Assembly: GCA_963822825.1 (NCBI GenBank)
Contig: CAWGIW010000019.1
Coordinates: forward strand, 124,001-188,000
Reading direction: 5' to 3'
DNA: 64,000 nt
DNA from: JAWWPY01 sp963822825
Lineage (GTDB): Bacteria > Actinomycetota > Actinomycetes > Streptosporangiales > Streptosporangiaceae
A program made the position numbers and the translations under genes. Shown here piece after piece: positions 34,814 to 45,841 of the stretch; positions within the stretch are counted from its first letter, which is position 1; every line of letters starts with the position of its first letter. Under the pieces are notes generated by a model. That model had not been told where the DNA came from, did not search any database, and saw only the letters and a list, made by a program, of their open reading frames with translations.

Positions 34814-35479
34814 TCAGGGAGTGGCCAGGTCACCGTCGAGCCAGGCTGAGAAGAGCGCCTCGGCGTTGGCGGCTGCTTTCTCCCCGGCGTCGTCGTAGCC
34901 GTCCAGGATGTGCGCGGCCAGAGACGGATCAAGCGGCGGGTCAGCGCCCGCGATCCACCCCTGCAAGATGGGCCGGTTCACCTCGGGATGGAACTGCACA
35001 CCTACGTGCGGGCCCATGCTGAACGCTTGCAGCGACGCCTCGCCCGCGGCCAGCCCGCGCGCGCCGGCCGGCCGCTCGAAACCGTCGCGGTGCCAGGCCA
35101 GCCATGGCCCCTCGGCCAGCCCGGGCTGCTGGCTCGGCACCGATACCCAGCCGACCTCGGGTTCGCCGAGCCGGTACACACGGGCTCCGAGCACCCGGGC
35201 GAGGACCTGACCGCCAAAGCAAATACCCAGCAGCGGAACGTCACGTTCCAACGCCTGCCGGACGAACGTCAGCTCGTCGGCGAGCCACGGGACCGAATCG
35301 TCGAAGGCGGTCTCCTCGGAGCCGAGTACGACCACGGCGTCACCCGGTGACAGGGATCGCGGCAGCGGCTGGCCGACGGCGGGGCGCAGTGTGGTCATCG
35401 CGAGCCCGCGACCTGCCGCCCAGCCTCCCACCAGTCCGGCCGGAGCATCGGGCTGGTGCTCGACCACCAGCAGGCGCAT
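34814..35479 (-). CDS. Type 1 glutamine amidotransferase
   Basis: 221 aa from the ATG at 35479. Catalytic Cys in LLGICFGGQVLARVLG, and His/Glu in HVGVQFHPEVNRP. Similar to stand-alone GMP-synthase-like amidotransferases. No synthetase partner is fused or adjacent. Its promoter region carries a triple TTATTCAAA motif. The 147-base gap to ohr shows nothing. Confidence 0.88.
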   Translation of the reverse strand: MRLLVVEHQPDAPAGLVGGWAAGRGLAMTTLRPAVGQPLPRSLSPGDAVVVLGSEETAFDDSVPWLADELTFVRQALERDVPLLGICFGGQVLARVLGARVYRLGEPEVGWVSVPSQQPGLAEGPWLAWHRDGFERPAGARGLAAGEASLQAFSMGPHVGVQFHPEVNRPILQGWIAGADPPLDPSLAAHILDGYDDAGEKAAANAEALFSAWLDGDLATP

Positions 35480-35497
35480 CGGGCCGCTCCTCATGTC

Positions 35498-35570
35498 TTA
35501 TTCAAAAGTTCGCGTTATTCAAACTACCCTCGGTGGTCACCGGAGGTCTGACTTGCGTTTTGAATAACGC
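35498..35570. promoter_or_regulatory. Three TTATTCAAA boxes, two forming a 12-bp inverted repeat
   Basis: TTATTCAAA occurs at 35498-35506 and 35515-35523, and inverted (TTTGAATAA) at 35559-35567. The second and third extend to a perfect pair GCGTTATTCAAA (35512-35523) and TTTGAATAACGC (35559-35570). This AT-rich patch lies just upstream of the amidotransferase start at 35479 and downstream of accD. It looks like an operator array for an unknown regulator. Confidence 0.6.
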
Positions 35571-35576
35571 TCCTGG

Positions 35577-37040
35577 TCAGAGCGGGATGTTGCCGTGCCT
35601 GCCGCGCAGCTGGGGTGCCTCGGCAATGGCCCGGGCGAGTGCCTCGCGGGTGGCGGCGGGCTCGATGATCTCGTCGATCACGCCGAGCGCCCGCGCGCGG
35701 TCCAGGCCGCCCGCCTCCTGCTCATGCTCCTCGGCCAGCCTGGTCTCGGCATCATGCAACTGGTCGGGGGGCACGTCGGCGAGCGTACGCCGGTGCAGGA
35801 TCCGGATGGCCGCCACCGCGCCCATGACCGCGATCTCCGCGCCGGGCCAGGCGAACACCTTGGTGGCGCCCAGCGAGCGGGAGTTCATCGCGATGTAGGC
35901 GCCACCGTAGGCCTTGCGGGTCACCAGCGTCACCCGCGGCACTACGGCCTCAGCGAACGCGTGCAGCAGCTTGGCCCCGCGGCGCACCACACCGTCCCAT
36001 TCCTGGCCGACGCCCGGCAGGTACCCGGGCACGTCCACGATGACGACGAGCGGCACGCCGAAGGCGTCGCACATGCGCACGAAGCGGGCGGCCTTCTCGG
36101 CTGAGGTGGCGTCCAGGCAGCCGCCGAGCCGCAGCGGATTGTTGGCGACCACGCCGACGGTCCGCCCGGCCAGGCGGCCCAGCATGGTGACCACGTTCGG
36201 CGCCCACCGGGGATGCAGTTCGGTGCCGGGCTCATCCAGCAGCCCGGCGAGCAGCGGGTGCACGTCGTAGGCGCGGCGCCGCGATTCGGGCAGCAGCCCG
36301 GCGAGGTCAGGTCCGGCCGCCGTCAGGTCCCCCCTGGTCAGGTCCATGGTGCGCTGGTCGCCGAGGAGCAGGGCGATCTGCCGGGCCTGGGTGAGGGCCT
36401 CGGCGTCATTCGCCGTCACCACATGCACCACACCAGAGCGGCGGCTGTGCGGCTCGGGGCCACCGAGCCGCGCCATGTCCACGTCCTCGCCGGTCACACT
36501 GCGCACCACATCCGGCCCGGTGACGAAGATACGACCATGATCGGAAAGGATCACCACATCGGTCAGGGCGGGCCCGTAGGCGGCGCCCCCGGCCGCGGCG
36601 CCCAGCACCACCGAGATCTGTGGCACCACGCCGGAGGCCCGGGTCATCGCGGCGAACACGGTGCCCACCGCGTGCAGGCTCTCAACGCCCTCGCGAAGCC
36701 GAGCGCCACCGGAGTGCCACAGCCCGATTACCGGCGCGCCCTGCGCCACGGCCTCGTCGTAGGCGGCGACGATGGCGGCGGACCCGGCGCTGCCCATCGC
36801 ACCGCCTTGGACCCGTGGATCGCTGGCGAACGCGACCGCGGGCATCCCGTCGATGCTCCCGGCCGCGGCCAGCGCCCCGCTGGCGTCGTGCGGGGTGAGC
36901 AGGCGGAGCGTCCCGGCGTCGAACAGGGCCGCGAGCCTGACTTCCGGGTCGCGCGCGATGGCCGGAGCGGCCGGCGCCGCGGGCTGCGCGCCGGCAGGCT
37001 GCGCGAGGGCGGCCTGGGCTCTGCTGTCGAGTACGGTCAT
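35577..37040 (-). CDS. accD: Acyl-CoA carboxylase beta (carboxyltransferase) subunit
   Basis: 487 aa. Carboxyltransferase halves: SGGARLREGVESLHAVGTVF (oxyanion Gly-Gly) and TRKAYGGAYIAMNSRSLGA, with VDVPGYLPGVGQEWDGVVRRG and FAWPGAEIAVMGAVAA. Transfers CO2 from carboxybiotin to acetyl- or propionyl-CoA to make malonyl- or methylmalonyl-CoA. Its place after fabF parallels accD6 in mycobacterial FAS-II operons. The usual biotin-carboxylase/BCCP alpha subunit is not in the window. Confidence 0.92.
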   Translation of the reverse strand: MTVLDSRAQAALAQPAGAQPAAPAAPAIARDPEVRLAALFDAGTLRLLTPHDASGALAAAGSIDGMPAVAFASDPRVQGGAMGSAGSAAIVAAYDEAVAQGAPVIGLWHSGGARLREGVESLHAVGTVFAAMTRASGVVPQISVVLGAAAGGAAYGPALTDVVILSDHGRIFVTGPDVVRSVTGEDVDMARLGGPEPHSRRSGVVHVVTANDAEALTQARQIALLLGDQRTMDLTRGDLTAAGPDLAGLLPESRRRAYDVHPLLAGLLDEPGTELHPRWAPNVVTMLGRLAGRTVGVVANNPLRLGGCLDATSAEKAARFVRMCDAFGVPLVVIVDVPGYLPGVGQEWDGVVRRGAKLLHAFAEAVVPRVTLVTRKAYGGAYIAMNSRSLGATKVFAWPGAEIAVMGAVAAIRILHRRTLADVPPDQLHDAETRLAEEHEQEAGGLDRARALGVIDEIIEPAATREALARAIAEAPQLRGRHGNIPL

Positions 37041-37121
37041 GGGATGTCTCCTTGCGGTAGCGGGAGAGCGCGGGTGGGGCCGCGTCCTGCGGTGCGGCCT
37101 GCCGGGCCGGACATGACGCCA

Positions 37122-38366
<1,245 letters not shown>

Positions 38367-38441
38367 TGTGAATCGCTCCTCTGGTCGTGCCGTGGAATTA
38401 CGCAGGATGGCCCGCGCCCGGGAGGCCGGGGGCCGCCCGGG

Positions 38442-38696
38442 TCAGGCCGTCACCTCGGCTGAACGCACGTAGTTCACGACGTCCTGCACTGTCTTGAGGT
38501 TCTTGAGCTGGTCATCGGGGATCTCCACCCCGAACTTGTCCTGGGCGGCCACCGCGATCTCGACCATGGACAGCGAGTCGATGTCGAGGTCGTCCACGAA
38601 GTTCTTCTCCGGGGTGACTTGATCCGCGGGGACGCCGGCGACTTCGTCGACGATCTCGCCGAGGCCTGCCAGGATTTCCGGTTCGGTCATGGCCAT
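38442..38696 (-). CDS. acpP: Acyl carrier protein
   Basis: 84 aa, acidic, four-helix. The phosphopantetheine Ser is Ser41 in DLDIDSLSMVEIA. Carries acyl chains between FabD, FabH and FabF. ATG at 38696; Met3 at 38690 is a possible start. Lies between fabH and fabF. Confidence 0.96.
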   Translation of the reverse strand: MAMTEPEILAGLGEIVDEVAGVPADQVTPEKNFVDDLDIDSLSMVEIAVAAQDKFGVEIPDDQLKNLKTVQDVVNYVRSAEVTA

Positions 38697-38764
38697 GTGC
38701 GCTTGTTCTCCTTCTGTGTGTTGTTGTGTGCCCCGCGGCGCAGGCCACGGGGCCAGGGCGCCCG

Positions 38765-39739
38765 CTAGGGTACCGTGATGACCTGTCCCGCGTAGCAGAT
38801 GCCCGCGCCGAACCCGAGCAGCAGCACGGCCGCGCCCGAGCCGACCTCGCCCCGCTCGATCATCTTGGACAGCGCCAGCGGGATCGACGCCGACGAGGTG
38901 TTGCCCGCGGTCACGATGTCGTCGGCGACGAGGGCCTGCGGCGCTCCGATCTTCCTCGCGATCGCTTCGATGATCCGCAGGTTGGCCTGGTGCGGGACGA
39001 AGGCCGCCAGTTCGGACGGATCCACCCCGGCCCGCTCGCAGGCCTGCTTCGCGACCGGGTGCAGCGCGGTGGTCGCCCAGCGGAACACGGCCTGCCCCTC
39101 CTGGACGAGGAACGAATCGCGGTCCTTGATGGCGATCTTGTCCGCCAAGCCGCCGTCGCTGCCCCACACGACCGGGCCGATGCCGGGGCCGTCGGCGGGG
39201 TCCGTGACCGGGCCGACCACGGCCGCGCCGGCCCCGTCAGCGAAGATGATGCATGTGGATCGGTCGGTCCAGTCCACCCACTGGGAGAGTTTCTCCGCCC
39301 CGATCACCAGGACGTTGCGGGCCGAGCCGGCCCGTACCGCGTCGCTGGCGGCGGCGAGCGCGTAGCAGAAGCCGGCGCAGGCCGCATTGAGGTCGTAGGC
39401 GCCGGGGGCTGAGATGCCAAGCCTGACGGCCACCGTGGCGGCCGTGTTCGGGATCGGTGCCTCCGGGGTGCAGGTGGCCACGATCACCAGCTCGACATCG
39501 GCGGGGGACAGGCCGCTGGCGGCCAGGGCCTTGCCGCCCGCGGCCGTCGCCATGTCGGCCAGGCTCTCGTCCGGGCCCGCGATTCTCCGGCTGGCGACGC
39601 CCACCCGGCTGCGGATCCACTCATCGGTGGTGTCGATCGTGGCGGCGAGTTCGTCGTTGGTCACCACCCGGGCCGGCTGGTAGCCGCCGAACGCCAGAAC
39701 CCGCGCACCCGCGGCACCCTCGGCTAGTCGCATCAGCAT
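38765..39739 (-). CDS. fabH: Beta-ketoacyl-ACP synthase III
   Basis: About 324 aa. Catalytic triad: Cys in LNAACAGFCYALA, His in AFVPHQANLRI, Asn in VTAGNTSSAS. Initiates fatty-acid synthesis from acyl-CoA and malonyl-ACP. ATG at 39739 or 39733, with an A/G-rich site upstream; earlier codons lack homology. 106 bases after fabD. Confidence 0.95.
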   Translation of the reverse strand: MLMRLAEGAAGARVLAFGGYQPARVVTNDELAATIDTTDEWIRSRVGVASRRIAGPDESLADMATAAGGKALAASGLSPADVELVIVATCTPEAPIPNTAATVAVRLGISAPGAYDLNAACAGFCYALAAASDAVRAGSARNVLVIGAEKLSQWVDWTDRSTCIIFADGAGAAVVGPVTDPADGPGIGPVVWGSDGGLADKIAIKDRDSFLVQEGQAVFRWATTALHPVAKQACERAGVDPSELAAFVPHQANLRIIEAIARKIGAPQALVADDIVTAGNTSSASIPLALSKMIERGEVGSGAAVLLLGFGAGICYAGQVITVP

Positions 39740-39845
39740 GTCCCCTTTCCTGGGGGTTTCCCGGTCCCCGCCGTCCGCTCGGCCGCGGCTGGGACACCGG
39801 TTCCTGGCGGCCTGGCGGCGGCGGCCAACGGCCGACCGCAATGGG

Positions 39846-41042
39846 TCATTCGGCGGGCTGGAGCCGGACGAGCGGCTGCCCCACACTTACGGGGTCGCCG
39901 TCCTCGACCAGCCATTCAATGATCGTTGCTGGGAATGGTGGGGTGATGACGTGGCGTGCGCTGCGCTGCTCAACGTGCCCGATCTCGGCTCCCGACGTGA
40001 TCATGGCGCCGGGCGCGGCCGCGACCCGATCGGCCGACCCGGACCGGAAGGTTCCCGCGAGCGGGGCCACGAGCAGCCGCCACTCGGGGACGTGCCCGGC
40101 CTGGTGCGCCTCAATCGTTCCGTGCTCGGAGATGAGAGACCGGGCGGCGTCAAGGTCGTCCGGGGTTTTCAGACCCGCCCGGGCCACGCCGGGCAGGGCC
40201 CGCCGGGCCAGTCCGGTCAGGGTGCCCGCGGGCGGTAGCTCGATGAGCGCGGTCGCACCGAGTTCGGCCATGGCCTGCATGCACAAGTTCCAACGGACCG
40301 GTGCGCTCACCTGAGTGACAATCCGGTCCAGCCAGTCGGCACCCGACCGCACGGCCGCGCCGTCGTGGTTGGAGAGCAGCACCAGGGCCGGGTCACTCGC
40401 GGTGACGCCTTCGGCGGCGGCGCGCAGGGCTTCGACCGCGGGGGCCATGTGCCGGGTATGGAAGGCGCCGGCCACCGACAGCGGGATGAGCCGGGCCCCG
40501 GCGGGCGGGTCGGCCGCGAAGGCGGCGAGTTGCGCCATGGTGCCGGCCGCCACGACCTGCCCAGCGCCGTTGATGTTGGCCGGGGTGAGCCCGTGGGATT
40601 CGATGGCGTCCAGGACCGCTGCCTCGTCGCCGCCGAGCACGGCGGTCATCCCGGTCGCCGTGACCGCGGCGGCACGCGCCATGGCCTGGCCGCGGACCCG
40701 GACGAGGCTCATGGCGTCCTCGGGCGCCAGAACCCCCGCGATGGTCCCGGCGGTCAGTTCGCCGACGCTGTGGCCGGCCGCCACCCCCGCCTGCCTCTGG
40801 GCCTGCTCGAGGCTGCCGAACAGCACCTCGGCCGCGGCGATGCCGGCCGCGACCAGCAAGGGCTGGGCCACCGCGGTGTCCTTGATCTCCTCGGCGCTGG
40901 CGGTCGTGCCGTAGCGGATGAGATCGCATCCGGCGAGGTCAGACCAGGCGGCGATGCGGTCGCGGAGGCCCGGCAGTTCCAGCCAGGGGGCGAGGAAGCC
41001 AGGGGCTTGTGCGCCCTGGCCCGGTGCGGCGATAACGAGCAT
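39846..41042 (-). CDS. fabD: Malonyl-CoA:ACP transacylase fused to a biotin-less BCCP-like domain
   Basis: 398 aa. Residues 1-310 are FabD: APGQGAQ at the N-terminus, nucleophile Ser92 in AGHSVGELTAG, Arg in RVRGQAMA, His in GAFHTRHM. Residues 322-398 form a biotinyl/lipoyl-like barrel closely patterned on AccB: VAPLAGTFRSGS for the usual SPMVGTFYR, and IIEWLVEDGDPVSVGQPLVRL for the C-terminal half. The biotin site EAMK is replaced by EQRS (358-361), so the lysine is Ser361. FabD makes malonyl-ACP; the extra domain cannot be biotinylated at the usual place and may act as a docking or structural module. First gene of the fab operon, 85 bases after fasR. Confidence 0.92.
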   Translation of the reverse strand: MLVIAAPGQGAQAPGFLAPWLELPGLRDRIAAWSDLAGCDLIRYGTTASAEEIKDTAVAQPLLVAAGIAAAEVLFGSLEQAQRQAGVAAGHSVGELTAGTIAGVLAPEDAMSLVRVRGQAMARAAAVTATGMTAVLGGDEAAVLDAIESHGLTPANINGAGQVVAAGTMAQLAAFAADPPAGARLIPLSVAGAFHTRHMAPAVEALRAAAEGVTASDPALVLLSNHDGAAVRSGADWLDRIVTQVSAPVRWNLCMQAMAELGATALIELPPAGTLTGLARRALPGVARAGLKTPDDLDAARSLISEHGTIEAHQAGHVPEWRLLVAPLAGTFRSGSADRVAAAPGAMITSGAEIGHVEQRSARHVITPPFPATIIEWLVEDGDPVSVGQPLVRLQPAE

Positions 41043-41127
41043 GCCTTAACACTGCCTGTAGAACTCCGATACACGCGCAGAATATCGCACGAAGTTTAGC
41101 GCCCAGTGTTTGGCGGAACCATACAAA
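41043..41127 (-). promoter_or_regulatory. fab operon promoter region
   Basis: The gap between fasR and fabD is markedly AT-richer than the surroundings (for instance CATACAAACTATG and GCAGAATATCGC on the plus strand). By analogy with Streptomyces, where FasR binds upstream of fabD, this is the expected place for its operator and the fabD promoter. I cannot assign -35/-10 boxes with certainty. Confidence 0.4.
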
Positions 41128-42345
41128 CTATGTGCCCTTGTGAATCTGGCGTCCTAGGACAATGGCTACCCAGAGGGTGAATCCGGCCCGGCCATCGGTC
41201 GGTGTCAGCCCGGTCAGCTCGCTGACCCGGCGCAGCCGGTAACGGACCGTGTTCGGATGCACGAAGAGCAGTCTCGCTGTCGCCTCCAGTGATGAGCCCT
41301 GCTCCAGGTAGGTGATCACCGTGTCGAGCAGGGCGCTTCCGCCGCGCCTGAGTGGCTCGTACACCTCCGAGACCAGTTCCGCGCGGGCATCAGCGTCGCC
41401 GTCCAGGGCACGCTCGGGCAGCAGGTCACTGGCCAGGACGGGCCGGGGGGCGTCGGGCCAGCCTGCGGAGGCACGCAGGCCCGCGAGGGCCGCAGCCGCT
41501 GAACGGGTCGCTGACTGCAGGTCAGCGGCGGGGGGGCCGACCACGACCGGCCCGGCGCCGAACCGCCCGCTGAGCTGGCGCGCGGCGGCGAGCGGGTCGG
41601 CGGTCCCGCCCAGCACCACCACGAGCCGGCTGCCGTGCGCACCGGCCAGCAGATCGAGCCCGGACCGCCGGACGATGGCCCGCATTTCGTCGATGAGCCC
41701 TTCCGGTTCGCTGCCGTCCGCCGAGCCGACGATCACCGCGACCGGCGACGAGGACCAGTTCAGGGCCGACGCCCAGGACTGCAGCCCCTCGCCGATCTCG
41801 CCCCGGACCAGCGAGTCGACGACGAGCGCCTCCAGGCGGGCATCCCAGGCGCCCCTGGCCTCGGCCGTCCGGGCGTAAATCTGCGCCGCGCCGAACGCGA
41901 TCTCCCGGGTGTACCGGAGCACCGCCTCACGCAGCTCGGCTTCGCCGCCCGGTGCGGCCAGCTCGTCAACCCGCGCTTCCACCACGTCGATGGTGATGCG
42001 CACCATTTCGACCGTCTGCTGCAGGCTGACCGCGCGGGCCAGTTCGCGGGGCGCGGTGCCAAACACCTCGCCGGCCACGGACATGCGCCCGCGTCCAGGC
42101 TGCCTGACCCAGTCCACGAAGGCGGCAATGCCGGCCTGGGCGACCAGCCCGATCCAGGACCGGTTCTCCGCTGACATGGCCCGGAACCAGGCCAGCCGCC
42201 GGTCCATGGAGGCCATGGCGTCGGTGCCCAGCGACCCCATGGCCCGTTCCAGCCGCTCGAGCGTCTCATCCCGGACCTGGCCGCGTTGCTCCGGCGCCCC
42301 GTTCCCGCTGGTCTGGCCCCCGCTGGCTTGGTCCGCTGCCGTCAC
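41128..42345 (-). CDS. fasR: PucR-family transcriptional regulator, FasR-like
   Basis: 405 aa from the GTG at 42345. A long GGDEF-like central domain (SSPVAVIVGSADGSEPEGL) and a C-terminal PucR-type HTH (LEATARLLFVHPNTVRYRLRRVSEL). Its place directly before fabD-fabH-acpP-fabF matches FasR of Streptomyces, an activator of fatty-acid synthase genes; function is assigned by that context. Frame is open to 42810 but that part runs antisense to aceE. Confidence 0.88.
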   Translation of the reverse strand: MTAADQASGGQTSGNGAPEQRGQVRDETLERLERAMGSLGTDAMASMDRRLAWFRAMSAENRSWIGLVAQAGIAAFVDWVRQPGRGRMSVAGEVFGTAPRELARAVSLQQTVEMVRITIDVVEARVDELAAPGGEAELREAVLRYTREIAFGAAQIYARTAEARGAWDARLEALVVDSLVRGEIGEGLQSWASALNWSSSPVAVIVGSADGSEPEGLIDEMRAIVRRSGLDLLAGAHGSRLVVVLGGTADPLAAARQLSGRFGAGPVVVGPPAADLQSATRSAAAALAGLRASAGWPDAPRPVLASDLLPERALDGDADARAELVSEVYEPLRRGGSALLDTVITYLEQGSSLEATARLLFVHPNTVRYRLRRVSELTGLTPTDGRAGFTLWVAIVLGRQIHKGT

Positions 42346-42461
42346 CCCCCCAGCCTGCCACGACACGCCAGTGCGCGGCCCCTCGCCGGGTGAACAGCAC
42401 CGGTGCGCCTTTGGGTACGTTGGGACGACACCAATGGCGCACCAGTGCCGTTGGGATCGGG

Positions 42462-45400
42462 TTAGGTCTTGGCGAGGGCGGCGCTGACCGGGATGTCTAG
42501 GCGGTACTTTTCGATCGCCTGGCTTAGGGCTTCTGGCTTGACCTCGCCTAGGCGGGCGAGCTGGCTGAGCACGGCCAGGGTGATCGACTCCGCGTCCACG
42601 TGGAAGAACCGCCGGGCGGCGGCCCGGGTGTCGGAGAACCCGTAGCCGTCGGTGCCCAGCGAGTTGAACGGGGCCGGCACCCAGCGCGCGATCTGGTCGG
42701 GGACCGCGCGGATCCAGTCGCTGACGGCGATCACCGGGCCCGGGCTGTCGTCCAGGGCCCGGGTGACGTAAGGCACCCGCGGCTCGACGTCGGGGTGCAG
42801 CATGTTCCACTCCTCGCAGGCGAGCGCGTCGCGGCGCAACTCGGTCCAGGAGGTGGCCGACCAGACGTCCGCGGCGACGCCCCAGTCGTCATGGAGCAGG
42901 CGCTGGGCGTCCAGAGCCCAGCGCAGCGCCACCCCCGAGGCGAGGACCTGGGCGCGCGGGTGGCTGCCGTTCTCGCGGCCTGTGGGTTCGCTGGCCTCGG
43001 TTTCGCGGCCGGTGGGTTCGCTGGCAGCGGCTTCGCGAGCCGTGGGTTCGCTGGCCGCGATTTCGCTAGCAGCGGGTTCGCTGGCCGTGGCTTCCTGCGG
43101 CGCGGCTTCCCGCGGCGCGGCTTCCCGCGTCATGCTTTCGCGGTCCGCGTCATCGTCGCCGGGGCCTTCGCCGCCCGTCGTTTCGACCGCCATGCCGTCG
43201 CGGCCGGCGGTGTCGCTGGGGGCGCCCGCGCCGTCCTGGGGCGGCGTGGCGACCGCGGGCGCGACCGCGTAGCGGTACAGGCCGCGCAGGATGCCCTGTT
43301 CCAGGGCGGCAGACCCGCCCGGGAAGCGCTGGCTCGGCGGGCTGCTGGTACGGCTCGTTGTACAGGGTCAGGTAGTAGAAGATGTCCTCCCCGTCGGGAT
43401 GGCCCTCCGGGGACCCGTACATCCGGCGCAGGCCGTCCCTGACGATGTAGCTCAGCTCGTAGCTCCAGGCCGCGTCGTAGGCCACGCACGCCGGGCTGAC
43501 CGAGGCGAGCAGCACCGAGTGCCCGTCGTTGTGCTGCAGGCCCTCACCGGTGAGCGTGGTGCGCCCGGCCGTGGCGCCGAGCAGGAAGCCCCGGCCCAGC
43601 TGGTCACCGAAGGCCCACATCTCGTCGCCGGTCCGCTGCCAGCCGAACATCGAGTAGAACACGTAGACCGGGATCATCGGTGCGGAGTGGGTGGCGTAAG
43701 AGGTGCCCGCGGCGATCACCGACCCCATCGCGCCTGCCTCGCTGATCCCCTCGTGCAGGATCTGGCCGCGCTCGGACTCCTTGTAGCCCAGCAGCAGCGC
43801 GCGGTCCACGGCCTCGTAGGTCTGGCCATGCGGCGAGTAGATCTTCGCGGTCGGGAAGAGCGAGTCCATGCCGAACGTGCGGGCCTCGTCCGGGATGACC
43901 GGCACGAAGCGCGCCCCGATCCCCGGGTCCTTCATCAGGTCCTTGAGCAGCCGGACGAACGCCATCGTGGTGGCCACGGCCTGCTTGCCGGATCCGCGCT
44001 TGAGCTCCTCGTACACCTTGCCGCCGGGCAGGGTGAGCGGCTTGGCGCGGACCACCCGCTTGGGCAGGTAGCCGCCGAGCGCGGCGCGCCGTTCCCGCAT
44101 GTAGGTGATCTCGTCGGAGTCCTCGCCCGGATGGTAGTAGGGCGGCAGTTCCGCTTCCAGCGCGGCGTCCGGGATCGGCAGGTAGAGCCGGTCGCGGAAC
44201 TCTTTGAGCTCGGGATGCGTGAGCTTCTTCATCTGGTGGGTCGCGTTGCGGGCCTCGAAGTCCGGGCCCAGGGTCCAGCCCTTGATGGTGTGCGCGAGGA
44301 TCACCGTCGGCTGGCCGACGTGCTCCTGGGCGGCCTTGAACGCCGCGTAGACCTTGCGGTAGTCGTGACCTCCGCGGGACAGGTTGCGCACCTCGTCGTC
44401 GGAGAGGTGCTCGACCATGGCCCGCAGCCGCGGGTCGCCACCGAAGAAGTGCTCGCGGGTATAGCTGCCGTTTTCCACGGAATACGTCTGGAACTGCCCG
44501 TCCGGGGTGGTGTTCATCTTGTTGACGAGGACCCCGTCCACGTCCTTGGCCAGCAGCGGGTCCCAGTCGCGGCCCCAGATGACCTTGATCACGTTCCAGC
44601 CCGCACCGCGGAAGAACGCCTCAAGCTCCTGAATGATCTTCCCGTTGCCGCGGACCGGCCCATCCAGCCGCTGCAGGTTGCAGTTGATGACGAACGTGAG
44701 GTTGTCGAGTTCCTCACGCGCGGCCAGCCCGATCGAGCCGAGCACCTCGGGCTCGTCGGTCTCCCCGTCACCAAGGAAGGCCCACACGTGCGACCGGCTG
44801 GTGTCCTTGATCTCCCGGGCCAGCAGGTACTTGTTGAACCGCGCCTGGTACACCGAGTTGATCGCGCCCAGGCCCATGGAAACGGTGGGGAACTCCCAGA
44901 AGTCAGGCATCAGCCGCGGGTGCGGGTAGGACGGCAGGCCGCCGCCCGGGTGCGAGAGTTCCTGGCGGAAACCGTCCAGTTGCTGCTGGGTGAGCCGTCC
45001 TTCGAGGAACGCGCGGGCGTAGATGCCCGGCGCCGCGTGCCCCTGGAAGAAGACCTGGTCGCCGGACTCGCCGTGGTCCTTGCCGCGGAAGAAGTGATTG
45101 AAGCCGACCTCGTACAGGCTGGCCGCGGAGGCGTAGGTGGCGATGTGCCCGCCGACGCCGAGGCCGGGGCGGTTGGCCCGGGACACCATCACGGCGGCGT
45201 TCCACCGGATGTAGGCCCGGATCCGGCGCTCGACGTACTCGTCGCCGGGGAACCACGGCTCACGCTCGGGGGGAATGGTGTTGATGAAGTCGGTGCTGCG
45301 CAGCCCGGGCACGCCGACCTGCTGCTCACGCGCCCGCTCCAGCAGGCGCAGCATGACGTACCGGGCGCGGGACCGGCCGCGGGTGCGGACCACGTCGTCG

Positions 45401-45501
45401 AACGATTCGACCCATTCCCTGGTTTCGTCCGGGTCGATGTCGGGCAACTGGGTCGGTAGCCCGTCGCTGATGATCGAGAAACGCTGACGTCCGGCAGCCA
45501 C
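42462..45501 (-). CDS. aceE: Pyruvate dehydrogenase E1 (homodimeric type), one frame change and a repeat insert
   Basis: Thiamine-diphosphate enzyme of the pyruvate dehydrogenase complex. GTG start at 45501 (AAGRQRFSIISDGLPTQL). ThDP motif HVWAFLGDGETDEPEVLG and INCNLQRLDGPVRGN, HIATYASAASLYEVG, later EGLQHNDGHSVLLASVSP. The frame changes near 43325: the N-terminal frame reads NEPYQQPAEPA, the C-terminal frame continues RFPGGSAALEQGILRGLYRY. A Glu/Ala/Ser/Pro stretch of about 85 residues (43000-43270; repeats such as AASEPTAREAAASEPT) is inserted before the conserved C-terminal domain. E2/E3 partners are sucB and lpdA. Confidence 0.93.
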
Positions 45502-45841
45502 GGGATATCCTCGCCTTCCGCAGTGGTCGGGCGGCTGGTAGCCGCCATTCCCGTCGAGCAGGGGCGGCTGGTGGCCACCCTGTGCGTCAGGGGTTGTCCA
45601 GACCAATTCTGGTCCCTGTGCCCCGGAAACGCATCCCTACCGGGCGGTAGCCGGTGGTCACCGGACCGGGTCAGCCGGCAGGCCAGAGACCGTGATCTCC
45701 GGTCAGAGGACTTCCGGCCCTCCACTCGGGATGGTTCCCGTGCCAGTGTGGGTACACGGTGAGCGTAAGCACGCCGACACACGCTCAGCGTATGTGCCGG
45801 GTACACCACAGGCGAACCCGGAGGAGAGGAAGGACGCAGGG
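45502..45841. other. Intergenic region between divergent aceE and DUF1918 genes
   Basis: About 340 bases with no convincing gene. It should hold the aceE promoter (minus) and the DUF1918 promoter (plus). A small imperfect dyad, GACCA-ATTC-TGGTC at about 45600-45614, is visible. I see no clear riboswitch or terminator. Confidence 0.5.

Noticed and set aside
43291..45459. 722-codon open frame antisense to aceE
   Set aside because: It covers the conserved aceE frame exactly opposite and reads as Val/Arg/Gly-rich low-complexity sequence; a GC-driven shadow.
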